Origin: Hoplostethus atlanticus
Taxonomy: Eukaryota; Chordata; Actinopteri; Trachichthyiformes; Trachichthyidae
DNA: 64,000 nucleotides
Reading direction: 5' to 3'
Assembly: GCA_034670405.1 (NCBI GenBank)
Contig: JAXDDX010000040.1
Span: 2,845,501-2,909,500, forward strand
Numbering within the stretch: position 1 is the stretch's first letter; each line of letters opens with the position of its first letter. The notes under the pieces are model-generated. The model was not told the DNA's origin, did no database searches, and worked only from the letters and a program-made list of their open reading frames with translations. A program made the translations under genes and the position numbers. Below, in pieces: positions 39,416 to 51,250 of this stretch.

Positions 39416-39881
39416 TATAAAGAATTTATTGTCTTGTGTTTTTCTTATAGGTGGGAAACTGATATATAGAACTTTCCTATGGTGAAATACATTAATCCTC
39501 AATCCACAAAGACTCTATCCTCTCTCTGTGGATCCTCTTCACCCCTTTACAAATTTTGTAACCTCTTGGAAAGCATTTCAAAGAGTGATGTCTGATTATT
39601 TCCACCAGTCCCACTCACAACGAGGCTTGGGTGTGCCAGGCCAGCCAGCTGTGTCTTTTGATTGGTAGAAAGCAGCTGTCACTCCTCCATGGCCTTGGAA
39701 AACCAGTGATTTACTTGTGAGGTTTCTTTCTGTTCATATTGTGTGTCAGGACAGAGGGGGGATGGTGTTTTTCTTGTTTTCATCTATACCCATTCTCATC
39801 GGTAGCAGTAGGGTTTTGTTAATGTTAATTGATGTAAATGACACTCAGCAGATTAGATTTTAAAAAAAGTGGTTTATAAAA

Positions 39882-40113
39882 ACATGCTCCTAGGGGGAAA
39901 TGTGGCGCCTTGACATCTGGACCTCCGTAGTTTTCTGTCCTGGGCTATCTCCCAAGCTGTTGTCAGGTCTAGCCCCGGACCCCTGAGGCCGTCCGCCACC
40001 ACGTCGGTCCATCTGATCCTGGGTCTGCCTCTGGGGCACGACCCGTCTGGTGTTGGCTCCCTCAGGATGCGGGCTGCTTCCAGGGGTGGGTCTGATCGGG
40101 CAAAGTGTCCTGA
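39882..40113 (-). mobile_element. Fragment of a non-LTR retrotransposon ORF2 C-terminus
   Basis: Read on the minus strand: GHFARSDPPLEAARILREPT, then RGRPRIRWTDVVADGL, then LTTAWEIAQDRKLRRSR. The RGRPRxRWxD motif followed by a helical segment ending AQDR is what I know from the C-terminal end of LINE reverse-transcriptase proteins. No reverse-transcriptase core is nearby, so this is a dead fragment. Family (RTE-like or other) undetermined. Confidence 0.6.
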
Positions 40114-41551
40114 GGAGACGCAGACGGGCCGACCAGATTGCACTGTCTGAAATGAAGTAACACTAAACTCGGCGTCAGGATTGTTTGTGTGTTGATGAAT
40201 GTAACATAACTGCAATGCATGAACAACAGTAAAATGCAGGCTGACAGACCTGTGATGGAAACTCTTGCCCTGTCACTGCAGAAAAGACCAGATATCCCAC
40301 TGGTAGGGAGGAGTAGGTAGGTAGCGTGACTCAGGGCAGATCCTCCTGCTGGATCTGGTGCAGGTCAGTTCCCATGAGGACACAGTGGTTGGTATGCATC
40401 AAAAAACGTTTTGGAAGTGCACATTATCTAATATCTTTTTTTGCATGGACAGTGCGTCAGGAACCAACGTGCTCATGAACTGTTGCTTATTTGTCTGAGC
40501 TCTTGTTTATTTGCTTCACTTACTTGTCTCACTTGTTTAAATAAAAAGTAGGTAACTACTTATTGCACTTTAACCTTAGCTCTGGTTCTGCTCTTAGATG
40601 CTTGTTTAGGAAGGAAATGCAATGCTTGGCAATTGGCTTGACTTGGCAATGCACACAAACACCAACACACCAACACACACATGCATTGCACATCCAATTA
40701 ACCGTTCCCTGTATAATGACCTCAGCATAACACCCCCGGGAACGATTGAGCAGCAATTCCACATGATTTGATGCGTCACGAAGAAAGATAAAATCTCAAA
40801 ATAGTCGACTGCTCTCTCTGAGTTTAGAGAAACCAAAATCCTTTCTGCTTGCGGCAACATTATCTTATCTTGTAGAGGATGAAAGAAAACACAAGACATT
40901 TTGTGGAGATTTTTCCTTACAAATGATACCACCATGTCCTGCCTCGGCTGCCTTACTTTCATAAGGTCCCTGTCTATCTGCTTCCCTGTTCTGACTGCCT
41001 GCCTGTCTATCTGCCTCAATCTTCTTCCTATTTCCTATGTCTGTTTGTATGGCACTTTCTCTCTCCCTGTCTGTCTGTCTGTCTTTTTCCAATTGTTTAC
41101 CTCTCCAGCTGTCTTTCTGCAGGTCCATGCTCCCAGACGGTGGATGACTTCAAGGGGAAGAACCCCAGCAGTAAAGACCTGGAGCCTGTCTTCTACTCTT
41201 GCTATGTTTTCTTCAATGCGTTTGGAGGAGGGCTGTCTGCTGGAGTATCCACCTCGGTGCTGCAGTGAGTAACCTGGGGAGGGCATACATGCACCGTTCC
41301 AGAAAGCATAGAGAACATATAAATCAATCAGGCAATTATATTTTATGTAGCTGGTGAAAAGTTTGATTCTGTCAAACTCTTTCTGTTCATCCTCAGTTTT
41401 GTTGGGTATAAGCCTGGGGCATGCAGACAACAGCCAGCAGTGACCATGGCCCTGTTCCCATCGTTCTGCTACTCGCTGGGATGCTGATCCTACCACATCA
41501 ACGAGGAGAGACGCCAGCAGATACAGAGGGATCTGCACAAAGCGGCGTGAG

Positions 41552-42832
41552 TAGGGCTGTCGCGGTTTTTAAATTTTCCCACCGCTGGTGTGTATCTGGC
41601 TCATCACCGCGGTATGCGGTGGTACCGCCGCACTTTTTTTTTTTTTTAATGTGAGTTTACCCGTGATCGGTTCAGTGTAGTTCAGTGTGAGACACTAGCG
41701 GGTCCTAAGAACAGGAAAAAAATGTCTAACGTCGTAGGAGTCCCAAACAATTTCAAACATGTTTGATAATCTATCCAATTGTCCCTCAACATTGTGAAAT
41801 GTGATAAAAGTAGGGATGTGAACGTGTACACGAAGTTTGAATCATAAACCCTGGAAGCCTGGCGGACTGGGGCAGCCTTGGTGCTCCGCGGCTGACCAGT
41901 TAACTCTCCTCCTGCCTATGTCTCTGTCTGTCACGGACCCCGGTACTGTGGCGAGTCCGCCACAGTATTATTATTATTGATAATTTATTATTTTTTTTTA
42001 CACAAAAAAAACCATTCATAAACTGTAGCCTAACTTACAATCGTTGTCATAAATGGGGAAATAAACTACTTACCTACTAAATACCAAGCGTCTTTCAAAT
42101 CAATCACATTAGTTAATTATGTTAACCAGCCAATGCGCGCGCTCGTAAATTCACTCCGGCTCACTAAACACGCCGAATGTCAAAAAGCTCTTCGTGGCAG
42201 TTTTTCAACAAAATTGAGGGAGATTACCAAACAGAGCCAAGTGTGTATTATGTGAAAAAACACTCATTATACTAGCCCTAAAATGAGTTTAGTCATACTG
42301 TAGCGTCCCGTCAAAGACGGATACTTTGAGTAGACAAACGAAACAGTTAGTTTGCAATCCAGTGCATTTATTAAGCTGATTATTAGTTACCGTTGGCTGT
42401 AACCACGCCGTACAACAGCTCACCTCGATAACTTAATTCTCCAAACTCTTAAACCCAGCGCCAGAGCGTACCACCACAACACAGGTGTCTCAACCTAACT
42501 CTCTTGACCCGCCTCCCCGCCTCTCAACCAATCACAGGAAGACTAAGCACACTAAGACTGGTGATGGGCAACCACGTTGGGAGGTACAAACCCGCTAATA
42601 ACATCTCCCATAACTGGCCATAACTAACAGTAAGCATCACATATTTCAACCGGGTTGTTACAATACTTTACACCAAATACACATGAATATGATTCATTTA
42701 ATAATGAAATGGAAAACAAATAATAAAAAACTTCCAAAATACAGGACTTTTTATTTTTTTTAACAACCGCGGTTGTTGCAGTGGTTTGTTTTCCATCCGC
42801 GGGTGCCTTGACACAACCGCGGTGGTGCCCTA
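41552..42832. mobile_element. hAT-like non-autonomous DNA transposon
   Basis: The left end starts TAGGGCTGTCGCGGTT; the right end, reverse-complemented, starts TAGGGCACCACCGCGGTTGT. It is flanked by GGCGTGAG (41544-41551) and GGCATGAG (42833-42840), an 8-bp duplication with one mismatch, as expected for hAT. Total 1281 bp; about 913 bp once the nested LTR and its duplication are removed. Subterminal CCGCGG repeats occur at both ends. No transposase frame. The target site covers the splice donor of block 2 of the MFSD2-like relic. Confidence 0.75.
42299..42662 (-). mobile_element. Probable solo LTR nested in the hAT-like element
   Basis: 364 bp bounded by TGTA...TACA and flanked by ATAC on both sides (42295-42298, 42663-42666), a possible 4-bp target duplication. 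On the minus strand it reads TGTAACAACCCGG at the start, TTTAAGAG (TATA-like) in the middle, AATAAA (in CTTAATAAATGC) near the end, and GGGACGCTACA at the end, which is an LTR-like order. No internal retroelement coding sequence is left, so it is a solo LTR or an LTR-like fragment. Superfamily not assigned. Confidence 0.55.
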
Positions 42833-43695
42833 GGCATGAGTAGCCGCTGTACTGTGTGGCCACCCCTGTAAACTGACTGAAGTGGGCGTTGAGTTTGTTC
42901 TGTATTTATGTGGGCCTATGGTACTGTTAATGTAGGTGTAGTGTGCTCTGTGGGCCTGTATAGAGTAGAATAGTATATAACTATGTATTATACCCATATT
43001 ATATGGAGGTTATTTCCATATGTCTTCCATATGCCATAACGTCAACTTTTTCCTTGTGTCCTGGCCTTTCTCAGAGTGGCCCTGGTTGTTGCTTTTTAAA
43101 ACATTTGCTTTTTTCCTGATATCTCGTCTTTCTGCTGATGGATGACGTTAGATTGCAGAGCATGACAGACCCACTAATGGGTAATGTCATAAACAGGATA
43201 AATAAGTGCTTGTTGTTGGTTTCCACAGGAAGGAAGATGGAGGTGTTGCCATGGATGCAGTTTCACTCGAGAGATGTGAGCAGAGATGCTGCTGAGTCTC
43301 TGGCTGGACATCAGGACTGCAGGACAGTTTGAATCAGAGCTGTCCGCTGAAATGAGCCCCGTCTGACAGTCACGATTGAATCACAATTTGCCGTTTGTTA
43401 ACTGAAAAAAAAGGATCTATATTTACCGATTTTATATGTTTTAGAGGAAATTGTGCATGTAGTAAAATGAAGATAGTTAAAAAGGAATTAGTGCATTGCA
43501 ATAATAAGTGAACATCCTCTTGCATTAGTTAAATCAACAAGGTAAATCTTATCTCATCCAATAGCCTTGATTTCCTTCTGTTGAAAGAGATTTTTACCGC
43601 CACTCCATTCCAGTCTCTGTTTTCTTTTAATAAGATACAACCGATTCTTTGTGTTTTGATACATCAGCCTCCGATAATAATTTAATCTCATTAAG

Positions 43696-43839
43696 GTTAT
43701 TATCCTAGGTGATTTCAACATCCATGTGTGTTGTCTAAATAATTCTTTGGGTCAAGAATTTTCAAATCCTATTGAACCCTTTAACCTAACACAATGTATA
43801 ACTGGACGAACACATAAGCTTGGTCATACACTAGACCTG
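43696..43839 (+). mobile_element. LINE endonuclease fragment
   Basis: Translates as VIILGDFNIHVCC, then PFNLTQCITGRTHKLGHTLD. The GDFNIH motif followed by a T-H-xxGHTLDL stretch is typical of the apurinic-type endonuclease of LINEs (L2/Rex-like). The frame does not continue far either side, so it is a dead fragment. Confidence 0.7.
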
Positions 43840-45012
43840 TTAATGACCTTTGGCCTCACAACAGTTTAGAAATGAAGGATTTGTTTGTATTTGACCATTT
43901 CTGTCTGGCTGCCTACTTCTCTCTCTCTCCCTATCGGTTTATCTCAGTATGTGACATTTTCTTCAATTGTGCAGTGTAAGACAATCTGCTTTACCTTATG
44001 GAGTCCTGCTTTTGTAGGCTTTTTTGTATGGACAAATTTGTTTTAATAAGGGTTTCATAATGAAAAGTCTGAGGCGTAAGAATGAGTCAATGAGTTGGTG
44101 GTTGGGTTGTATTACTCACAGGAGTAGACTCCCCCAAACACGCGCAAACGCGCGCGCGATATAGTCACATGGTACACGCTGCCTGCCAGCTGCTTCAAGA
44201 ATGCTTCAAGCTAGAATAATGCCGGAAATACGGTAATTTTGCCTTCACAATAAAAGTAAAAGGTGTCACTTGAGGTGAGTTTTAGGAACAGTTGTGCCGC
44301 AGCTATGGATTAAAATGTGAGTTTCCAAAGTAGACATCTTTCCAAGTAGTCTATGTTTTATAACAAAAAGTCCTCAGTTTGAAGCCGTTGTGAAATACTC
44401 GATAAACACAACTAATGTAAATATGAACGTACTAATCGAAAATGACCCACGTGTCGCTTAGCAACTACGTTGTTTAGCTAAATTACTGTTCCTGAACTAT
44501 ATTTCTAGGGGGAAATGCTTATTTACTCTTAGGTTTATTGAACATTTGCACAGTGGTATGTTATCGCTACTAGCCACAACTAGCTCCTAATCTTACAAAT
44601 CGAAATTGTTAACAACAAAGACGTTAGCTGACCAGATACTACTGTTAGCTAGCTTATTAACATGCTAACACTATCTAAACACAAAACCAATCAGATGTAA
44701 CATTGATGAAATGATCAGTACATTTAGTACTGCTGAGACGGCCGACTTGTAAGTTCAGAAATGCAGTAGATGTTGTTGCGAAGGGCTGTGTGGTCCTCCG
44801 ATACGCCCACCTGAGGGCGCGCTACCCCGCATATAAACCCGCGTGTTTTATTTTGAAAGGAGGGGACCGGAAAACCTGTTGTGTATTATGTTTAGCTTGA
44901 CGCTGGTCTGCGTGCGGCGAGAGAGACAGCTGAGAACATCCGCTGGAGGAGCAGACAGACTGCGGGAGGAGTCTTGCCTGGGTGGAGGGACCGCTCCGTA
45001 ACGCACAACAAA
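43840..45012 (+). promoter_or_regulatory. fkbp1a: fkbp1a upstream region with a TATA box
   Basis: TATAAA at 44832-44837, about 180 bp before the start codon, in a C+G-rich setting, suggests a transcription start near 44860-44870. TTAGCTAGC-type motifs (ACGTTAGCTG at 44621-44630, GTTAGCTAGC at 44644-44653) lie just upstream. A CGCGCGCG run is at about 44150-44158. No coding exon was recognised here. Confidence 0.5.
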
Positions 45013-48000
45013 ATGGGAGTCGAAATCGAGACAATAACCCCGGGCGACGGTAAAGAGATTGCAAAAACAAGAAATGTGTTTGGTTGATGTTGGTTGAATT
45101 GATGTTCACTATTATTTATTATAGCCGCAGAAACACCGCCTTGCGTCGTATGCCCGTTATGTCAAGCGCCTTTTGCTTCCTCCACAGGAAGGACTTTCCC
45201 CAAAAAAGGACAGACGTGTGTGGTGCATTATGTTGGTGAGTTTTAAATAAGAAACCTGATGTAGTCTACTCGATCATACCCCCCCTCTCTCTCTGCATGC
45301 ATAGCCAAATTCTGCGGATTTATGTTTCTCTGGTTGAGTCACATTTCCACTCACGAAGGCCGCACACAAGTGAAGTGACTGCTGTGGGGAACTGTCTCCT
45401 ACACCGAAAAATAACTATAATCCTGTAATACATCTCGCCATGCTACTATTCAAGTACCACAAAACTATAAATCCCTATAGTTATATTATAGGGATATTAT
45501 AGTGATACCATACGATATTTAATTGCTATAAAGTACTGTAAGGTCACTATAAACCAACTATTATGCACCGCAGACACATTTTAAGTGCCTATAGGAGTAT
45601 TATAGGAATATTATAGTGATTTTTATTAAGACATGGATGCATCGCTGATCGCTGTCGCCGCATTAAAAAAATGCCCCCCCACCATCACATTTTCATTGAT
45701 TGGAGTCACATTTGGATCCCAATATTCAACGATCATTCCAGTAGTTGCGAATCGCCGCTGCGTGAAGAAATAACGCGCTCCGGTTCCGGCGAAGCGGTTT
45801 ATTATAGTCACCTCGACATCGGTGGAGGACATTATAATTTGTCCTGTCTGGGAAATGTAAAAAGAGTCGCAGACGGATTCCGCCGCAGGGTTCATTCAGA
45901 GGACCGGGCAGACAGACAGGCTGGCAGGCAGACAGACAGACAGACTAGACCAGACAGCGACGGGGGTTTTAAATCCCGTCTGATTTCTGACGCTTTCCCG
46001 TCTTTGTTGGGAGTTTGGGGGCGGATTGGTGGCATTTAGTAGAGCGGATTATAGCTGTCTGGGCGACCGCAATAAAGAAAAACATCACTATAATATTCCT
46101 GTTGGGACTTATATTGAGTCTGTGGTACTCAGTAGGGAGTTTATAGTAACCTTTTCCTACTTGGTGGTATTTTTTTCATCTCCTATCATTCTAATATTCC
46201 TATTGGGTTTTATAGTGAGTTTATGGTGACCTTATTGCACTTGGCTTGTGTTGTGGTATTTTTTTTTATCCTCCTTGGTGTCACTATAATATTCCCATGG
46301 GGATTTATAGCTGCTGTGTTCTCAAATTGGCCAAGCTGTCTGTCAGTCTACTGGCCTGGTAAGACAGACATAACTCAGTCTGTAATACAAGCCTCTCTGG
46401 TTTAAGATTATGTAACTTGAAATAATACCCCTGATTCCTGCCTGTGTGCAGTGTGAGTGTTTTTTAGGCATGAGAAAGATCAGCATGCATCACTTCTTTT
46501 TTTTTTTTTGTGTTTTTTTTTTATCACTGCAACTCCAGGATTTCCTCTCCAGGCGGTCTCCCTTCCTGTCAGCCTACAAAATAGCCTTGAAATGCCACTT
46601 GAAACAGGATATTATAAAAAACCCTTTCTTATGTAGAATGTCCTCATTAAGATCAAAACGCACATTTGCTGGCTTTTGGCAATGTCCTGTCTGCAGGAAA
46701 TCTTTGCTGTCTGAAAATATCTACACTGTATGCTTTGTAGTGTATGGTGTATTGCTGCTCAGGCTGCAACTTACTTTGATAGGACCTTTCAGCTCTTGTA
46801 TACAATTCCATTAAGCTGCCATGTAGGCATCCAGAGACGGACAGGACACGGCCATCGAATGGAGCCACCCTCTCCACTGACAATCTATATTACAATCTAT
46901 ATCCTGCCAGGCGCCCGCTGATGTGCCCAACAACAGTACACACACAGATTACACCACACACATTGACATCACCCATGACATCACACCACTAACACATGGA
47001 CATACCCATAACGGCGTCACACCGCACCATGTCAAATCACCCCAACACACACACACACACACACACACGCGCAGCCTGATTAGCGCTAATAACAGTAATA
47101 GTGCCGTCGTAAATAGTCTTGGAGTGGATGCCGTTCTGCGGATTGATGCCTGCGTTTCCCTGACTGTCAGGCCAGAGACAGCTGCAGCGGCTATTTCTGA
47201 GATCCTTGGAATCCCTTAATTTGCGCTCTCAATATACACACAGCAGGGAAGATGGTTGTCACACAAGCAGCAGATATCTTTGTTTCAATTTATTAGTTTT
47301 TTTTTTTCAGGCCGAACGTAGAGTTCAGAGAGACAGCATTCTCCCACCACACTGTTGCCTGTCTGTTAGATGGAGCTCTACAGTTTATAGGGGTTTAGCT
47401 ATCCAATAGGAGTTCTGTCACTGGTGTTTCTAATCTTGTAAGATTGCCCTTACACCCCCTCACCCCCGTCTGCTTCCCCCCCCCAGGTTCCCTGACAGAT
47501 GGACGTAAGTTTGACTCTTCCCGCGACAGGGACAAGCCCTTCAGGTTCAAGATCGGCAAGCAGGAGGTGATCCGAGGCTGGGAAGAGGGCGTCGTGCAGG
47601 TGGGCCGAAGAGGGGGAGGAATACCTGCACATATCCACTAGCCTCCTGTTATGCAGCCAAGACAGAATTGGACAGTGTTTATAGATAACTTAGCAGCTGG
47701 GAATTGAAATGTTCCTTTTGTGAATTGATAAACAGGTTATGTATATCAAGAGCAATGCACACTAGTTTCACCTGACCTCCATCTGTCCAACACTGACTCT
47801 AAAAGGAGCGCTCCTTAACAGTCACGGTACAGAGGAAGAAATCATTTGCAATTCATTATGTAATTAGTTCATCAGCTTAAACACATTTATTCGTTGGCAT
47901 GGCTCCATTTTCTAATTTTCTATAATTGCAATACAGTACATTGCATACTGTAGCACCACTAATCAGACAGATGTACTCACTGTCTGGCCTCCTGCGGTTT

Positions 48001-48270
48001 ATCAGCCAAACTGAAATATACACTGCATTAACATCCAATGGACTGTATAAGGCAGACTGTCTATTTGACACGACCGCTATTGTTTCTCTCTCTCTCTCCT
48101 CTTTTGTTCATGTCCTCTGTCTCTTCTCCTGCGTCCTCCAGATGAGTGTTGGCCAGAGGGCCAAGCTGACCTGCTCACCTGACTTTGCTTACGGGAACAA
48201 GGGCCACCCGGGCATCATCCCTCCTAATGCCACACTCATTTTTGACGTTGAGCTGCTGAGCTTGGAATGA
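45013..48270 (+). CDS. fkbp1a: fkbp1a, FKBP12 peptidyl-prolyl isomerase, complete
   Basis: Cytosolic FK506/rapamycin-binding prolyl isomerase; it binds TGF-beta type I receptors and intracellular calcium-release channels (established knowledge). Four coding exons: 45013-45049, 45188-45235, 47487-47599 and 48142-48270; 327 nt, 108 residues, exactly the FKBP12 length. The N-terminus [22 protein letters not shown], and [20 protein letters not shown] are diagnostic. Active-site residues of FKBP12 (mature numbering Tyr26, Phe36, Asp37, Phe46, Val55, Ile56, Trp59, Tyr82, His87, Ile90, Ile91, Phe99) are all present, one higher when Met is counted. Trp at the base of the pocket (GWEEG) favours FKBP1A over FKBP1B, which has Phe there, although MGVEIETI is shared with FKBP1B. 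Teleosts have fkbp1aa and fkbp1ab; which one this is was not decided. Intron 2 carries an inverted-repeat element. Confidence 0.96.
45530..46165. repeat. Inverted-repeat element in fkbp1a intron 2
   Basis: The arm at about 45530-45630 (GTCACTATAAACC ... GGAATATTATAGTGATTTTT) is inverted at about 46085-46160 (CATCACTATAATATTCCTGT ... GTTTATAGTAACC). A second, weaker repeat unit follows to about 46340 and more units precede the left arm from about 45460. The arms are imperfect and flank a C+G-rich core of about 450 bp. A third relative lies at 6897-7057. It could be a foldback or MITE-like element; exact ends and target duplication were not found. Confidence 0.55.
45626..45895 (-). CDS. Hypothetical small open frame in the core of the inverted-repeat element
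   Basis: 89 codons on the minus strand, with no low-complexity bias (it contains [18 protein letters not shown] and [18 protein letters not shown]). It starts within the CpG-rich core and stops exactly at the inner edge of the left arm, where the stop TAA overlaps a TAATAAA sequence. A TTTAAAA stretch lies about 75-80 bp upstream of the ATG on the minus strand. No homology recognised. The opposite strand is also open (45671-46039), so this may be chance. Confidence 0.2.
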   Translation of the reverse strand: MNPAAESVCDSFYISQTGQIIMSSTDVEVTIINRFAGTGARYFFTQRRFATTGMIVEYWDPNVTPINENVMVGGHFFNAATAISDASMS

Positions 48271-50080
48271 AACAAACCCACTCCCTGTTTTTATTTTTTT
48301 ATTTTATTTTATGTAAGTACTCCGGTTTACTTTTGTTAAGTTTCAAGAGTGTCTGTGTGATCGATTAGATGCAAGTGTGGCCTTGCTTCTGTTCAGTTAA
48401 GCACAACCCCCCTCGGATGCCTCCTGCAACAATAAGGATTAATCCTCTGTACTTCCAAAAAAGTGGCGTGACATTTAAAGGAGACCAAGCAGCTTTATTA
48501 GGCTTTTGGATAGGACTGGAGAAAGTCATGATAGAGGAGTGAGAGTTGTGCCAAAATAGCAGGTGTATGATTGCACCCTCTGGTAAGCGAGTCTGTTCCA
48601 CCGGGCCACCCTGTTATTTGTGTCTAATCCCTTTTTATTGTGTCTTTACAGGTGACTTCCTACCTGGGTGACATGGAGAGAAGCTAGGAGAGTCTGCACT
48701 TGGTTCTATAAGAGGCTTGAGTTAATAGTTCCACTACTTTTATGGTCATTATTTTATCCAACTATGAAAATTTGTGTTATTTTGTCTCAGTGACTCAGTT
48801 ATCTATATATATTTTTTCCATCATATTCTTCCTCTTAAAAAAAACTATGGGCCATAACCTTACAAACCTCCATGTTCTTAATCTTGAATTATTATTTTTT
48901 TGAATTGTGCTTTACTTTGCTTTGTTTTTTGTGTGAAATGTTGGTTGTGCATGGTTATGATGAGAAATACAAAATACCAATGAACTACTAGCAGCGACAT
49001 TCATCTCCAGAGAGTCAGTATGTACTGCAATCGTAATTTTAGAGGACTGGCTCGCTTGTTATAGTAACTGAGAAACAGGGGGAAAAAAAATCCTACAAAA
49101 GAATATGAAAAGCACACGTTTGTATCTCAATCCCTCCCAGCTGAAAAATCAGAAAAAAGCGAAATTAGTTTTTACTAGAGAAGTAGGGCTTAGTGTTGAA
49201 TTCAGTGGCACACGTGTAGTGAAATGTCAAGTCATGGGAGGCCTTAATGGTGCAACACAGGAACTTCTGTTGTCCCCTTCTAGATAGTGATGCTGTTCAT
49301 TTTTCATTTTCATTTTTAACTTCAGTATGAGCTCGAGAGGAGCAATCGGCGCCGAGGACAACTGGTCACAGCTGTAGATAGGTCTATCCATTGCCCCGTC
49401 TGCATGATATAGGCCTGATGGACCCCTAGTCTGTACATGTTGAAAGCTTTGCATTTGACTTGCTTTATTATTGCCTTTTTATCCAGTCAGATCTTTAAAC
49501 CCCATTTAAAGCCATAAACAGGTTGAACAGTGCAAAGAAAGGAACTGCGGTGACGCACAATTGGAGTTTGTTACTCTTTTCTTAGAAAAAGGGAAATGCT
49601 TGAAATTTACAAAAGGGGGCCGAGGAATCAATCAAATTGTGACCTCCACCCCAACCTTATTTTGTGTAACAACTTGCCATTATCTATTTTTCAGATGCCA
49701 ACTTTCTATCTCTGAGAACCAACAAAGCTACTGTATAACCTGTGATGATAACTGTAATTTTTTTTTTGTCAGTGTCATTAGTAAAGTACCACACTGCCTA
49801 AAGAACTCTGTGTTGTGGTAGAAAGAATGCTGGCACACAGTCAGACATCTTAGTGGTTTTGTATCACAAATAAATAGTTTTAAATGGAGTTTAAATGAAA
49901 ACAAGGAATACGCTGGCTTGGCTGCTGATGTTACAATTTCCCAAGCAGCAAGTGGTATGGCAGTGGCCCGCCTCTGTACTGTCTAGTTATGTGCTGATGA
50001 GTTACTGTATGCAGGCTAAACCAATGATGACATACTTAAAATGTGCCGTTGCAATAAAGTGCTCTCCACCTGCTTTTGGA
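48271..50080 (+). other. fkbp1a: fkbp1a 3' untranslated region with poly(A) signals
   Basis: Follows the TGA at 48268-48270. AATAAA occurs at 49869-49874 and 50053-50058; the second, in TTGCAATAAAGTGC, is a good candidate for the distal end. A long 3'UTR is known for FKBP12 genes. No other coding sequence seen here. Confidence 0.5.
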
Positions 50081-51250
50081 AAATGTCTTCGTATTTGTCC
50101 CGACATTCATATACTTGATCTATTGAAAACCTTTTACGCTAACTTTACACCATGCTGACTTGAAACATGACTTACACTATTGAAAATAATTGCTTTTCCT
50201 ACGGCCTACGTGGGCTTACAAGACACCAACACATTTGATAAGCTTTAGACACATGCACATTGATCACATTGATTTGAAGAGAGCTCCTGCTAACAAACCT
50301 ACCACCAACAAGGCACCCCAACAAGATGTGAAACCATATTCTTTCCATTTTCACTACAAAAATCTCTTTGGCTTGGACTCTCTTCAAAGCCAAATATAAA
50401 AGGGCCAAATAGGACTGAAGTCCAAAATTCACCCTATCCCATATTTTGCTCATGCTGATAGAAAGGCTGGTTCACAGATAGTAAAAAACAAGCATTGCTG
50501 TTTCCTCTTTGTTTTGTATGTATATCAAATGGGATCCTATAGCTCAACAATTACGGTTTCAACAAGTGACTCTAAAACTTCGATCATGAGAACTCAGAGC
50601 CGGCCAACGGTTTAAAAGCAATGGATTGGGATTCATAAATGAGCCACAGTCAATCTGATCACTGGAGGGTTTCCACGTGATGAGAGTAGGAATATATTTG
50701 TGAGCATGGGTCCTGTGCTCAAACAGTTATCACGTTTCACAGTTATCAATAATCACGTGCACTATAAAAAGATATGCATTCTGTAGTGTAGAAGGGATCT
50801 GGTGTGGTTCAAGAGTACTAAATTCTGTAGCACAGAATCAGTACCCTGTTGTACAAAAAGAGAAGAAAAAATAACAGTGGGGTGCTGATAAATTCTGAGA
50901 TTGTCTGATGAGATTGTCATCAATGTTTGGCAGGCGGTCAGATGCCTCTAACGAAAAATAACTATTCCTATTGTATTTTTATGATATGGTATCACTATGA
51001 AGGACTTACTGTTTTTCTTTGGTATGGGATGACTATTTGTCTTTTTCGTATGGGAGAGGCTGACCCTGGTCTACCACACCCTATTCACCAATAGCCCTAA
51101 CCTTTACTCTACTGTAGACTATCTGTACCAGCACTTTCTGACTATGGTCATGATGACTAATGTTCATGTGACCGATAGGAGGCGTGGCTTACCACATCGT
51201 CGTTGATTGACGTGTATTCGTCGACCAGGAAGCCAGCGCCGTCACTTCAC
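50081..51250. other. Intergenic DNA between fkbp1a and sdcbp2
   Basis: No exon recognised. Short open frames on both strands at 50190-50453 overlap each other and have no domain. The last 100 bp is richer in CpG (GTCGTTGATTGACG, ATTCGTCGACC) and probably belongs to the sdcbp2 promoter. Confidence 0.5.

Larger units (their letters stand above)
41123..43295 (+). pseudogene. C-terminal relic of an MFSD2-like transporter gene
   Basis: Three exon-like blocks with canonical acceptors and mostly canonical donors. Block 1, 41123-41264: SQTVDDFKGKNPSSKDLEPV, YVFFNAFGGGLSAGVSTSVL, donor GTGAGT. Block 2, 41397-41546: HFVGYKPGACRQQPAVTMA, then a frame break, VPIVLLLAGMLI, another break, INEERRQQIQRDLHKAA, donor GTGAG. 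Block 3, from 43229: AKEDGGVAMDAVSLERCEQR and a TGA at 43293-43295. The order SAGxST, GYKxGAC, VPIxLLL, INEERR matches the last transmembrane part of MFSD2-type major facilitator transporters (lysophospholipid carriers) as I recall them. Two frame breaks in block 2, no upstream exons between nsfl1c and here, and a hAT insertion at the second donor argue for a truncated pseudogene. A sequencing or assembly error in block 2 is the alternative. Confidence 0.65.

Noticed and set aside
50190..50453. Overlapping open frames on both strands downstream of fkbp1a
   Set aside because: They overlap, have no domain and sit in intergenic DNA.
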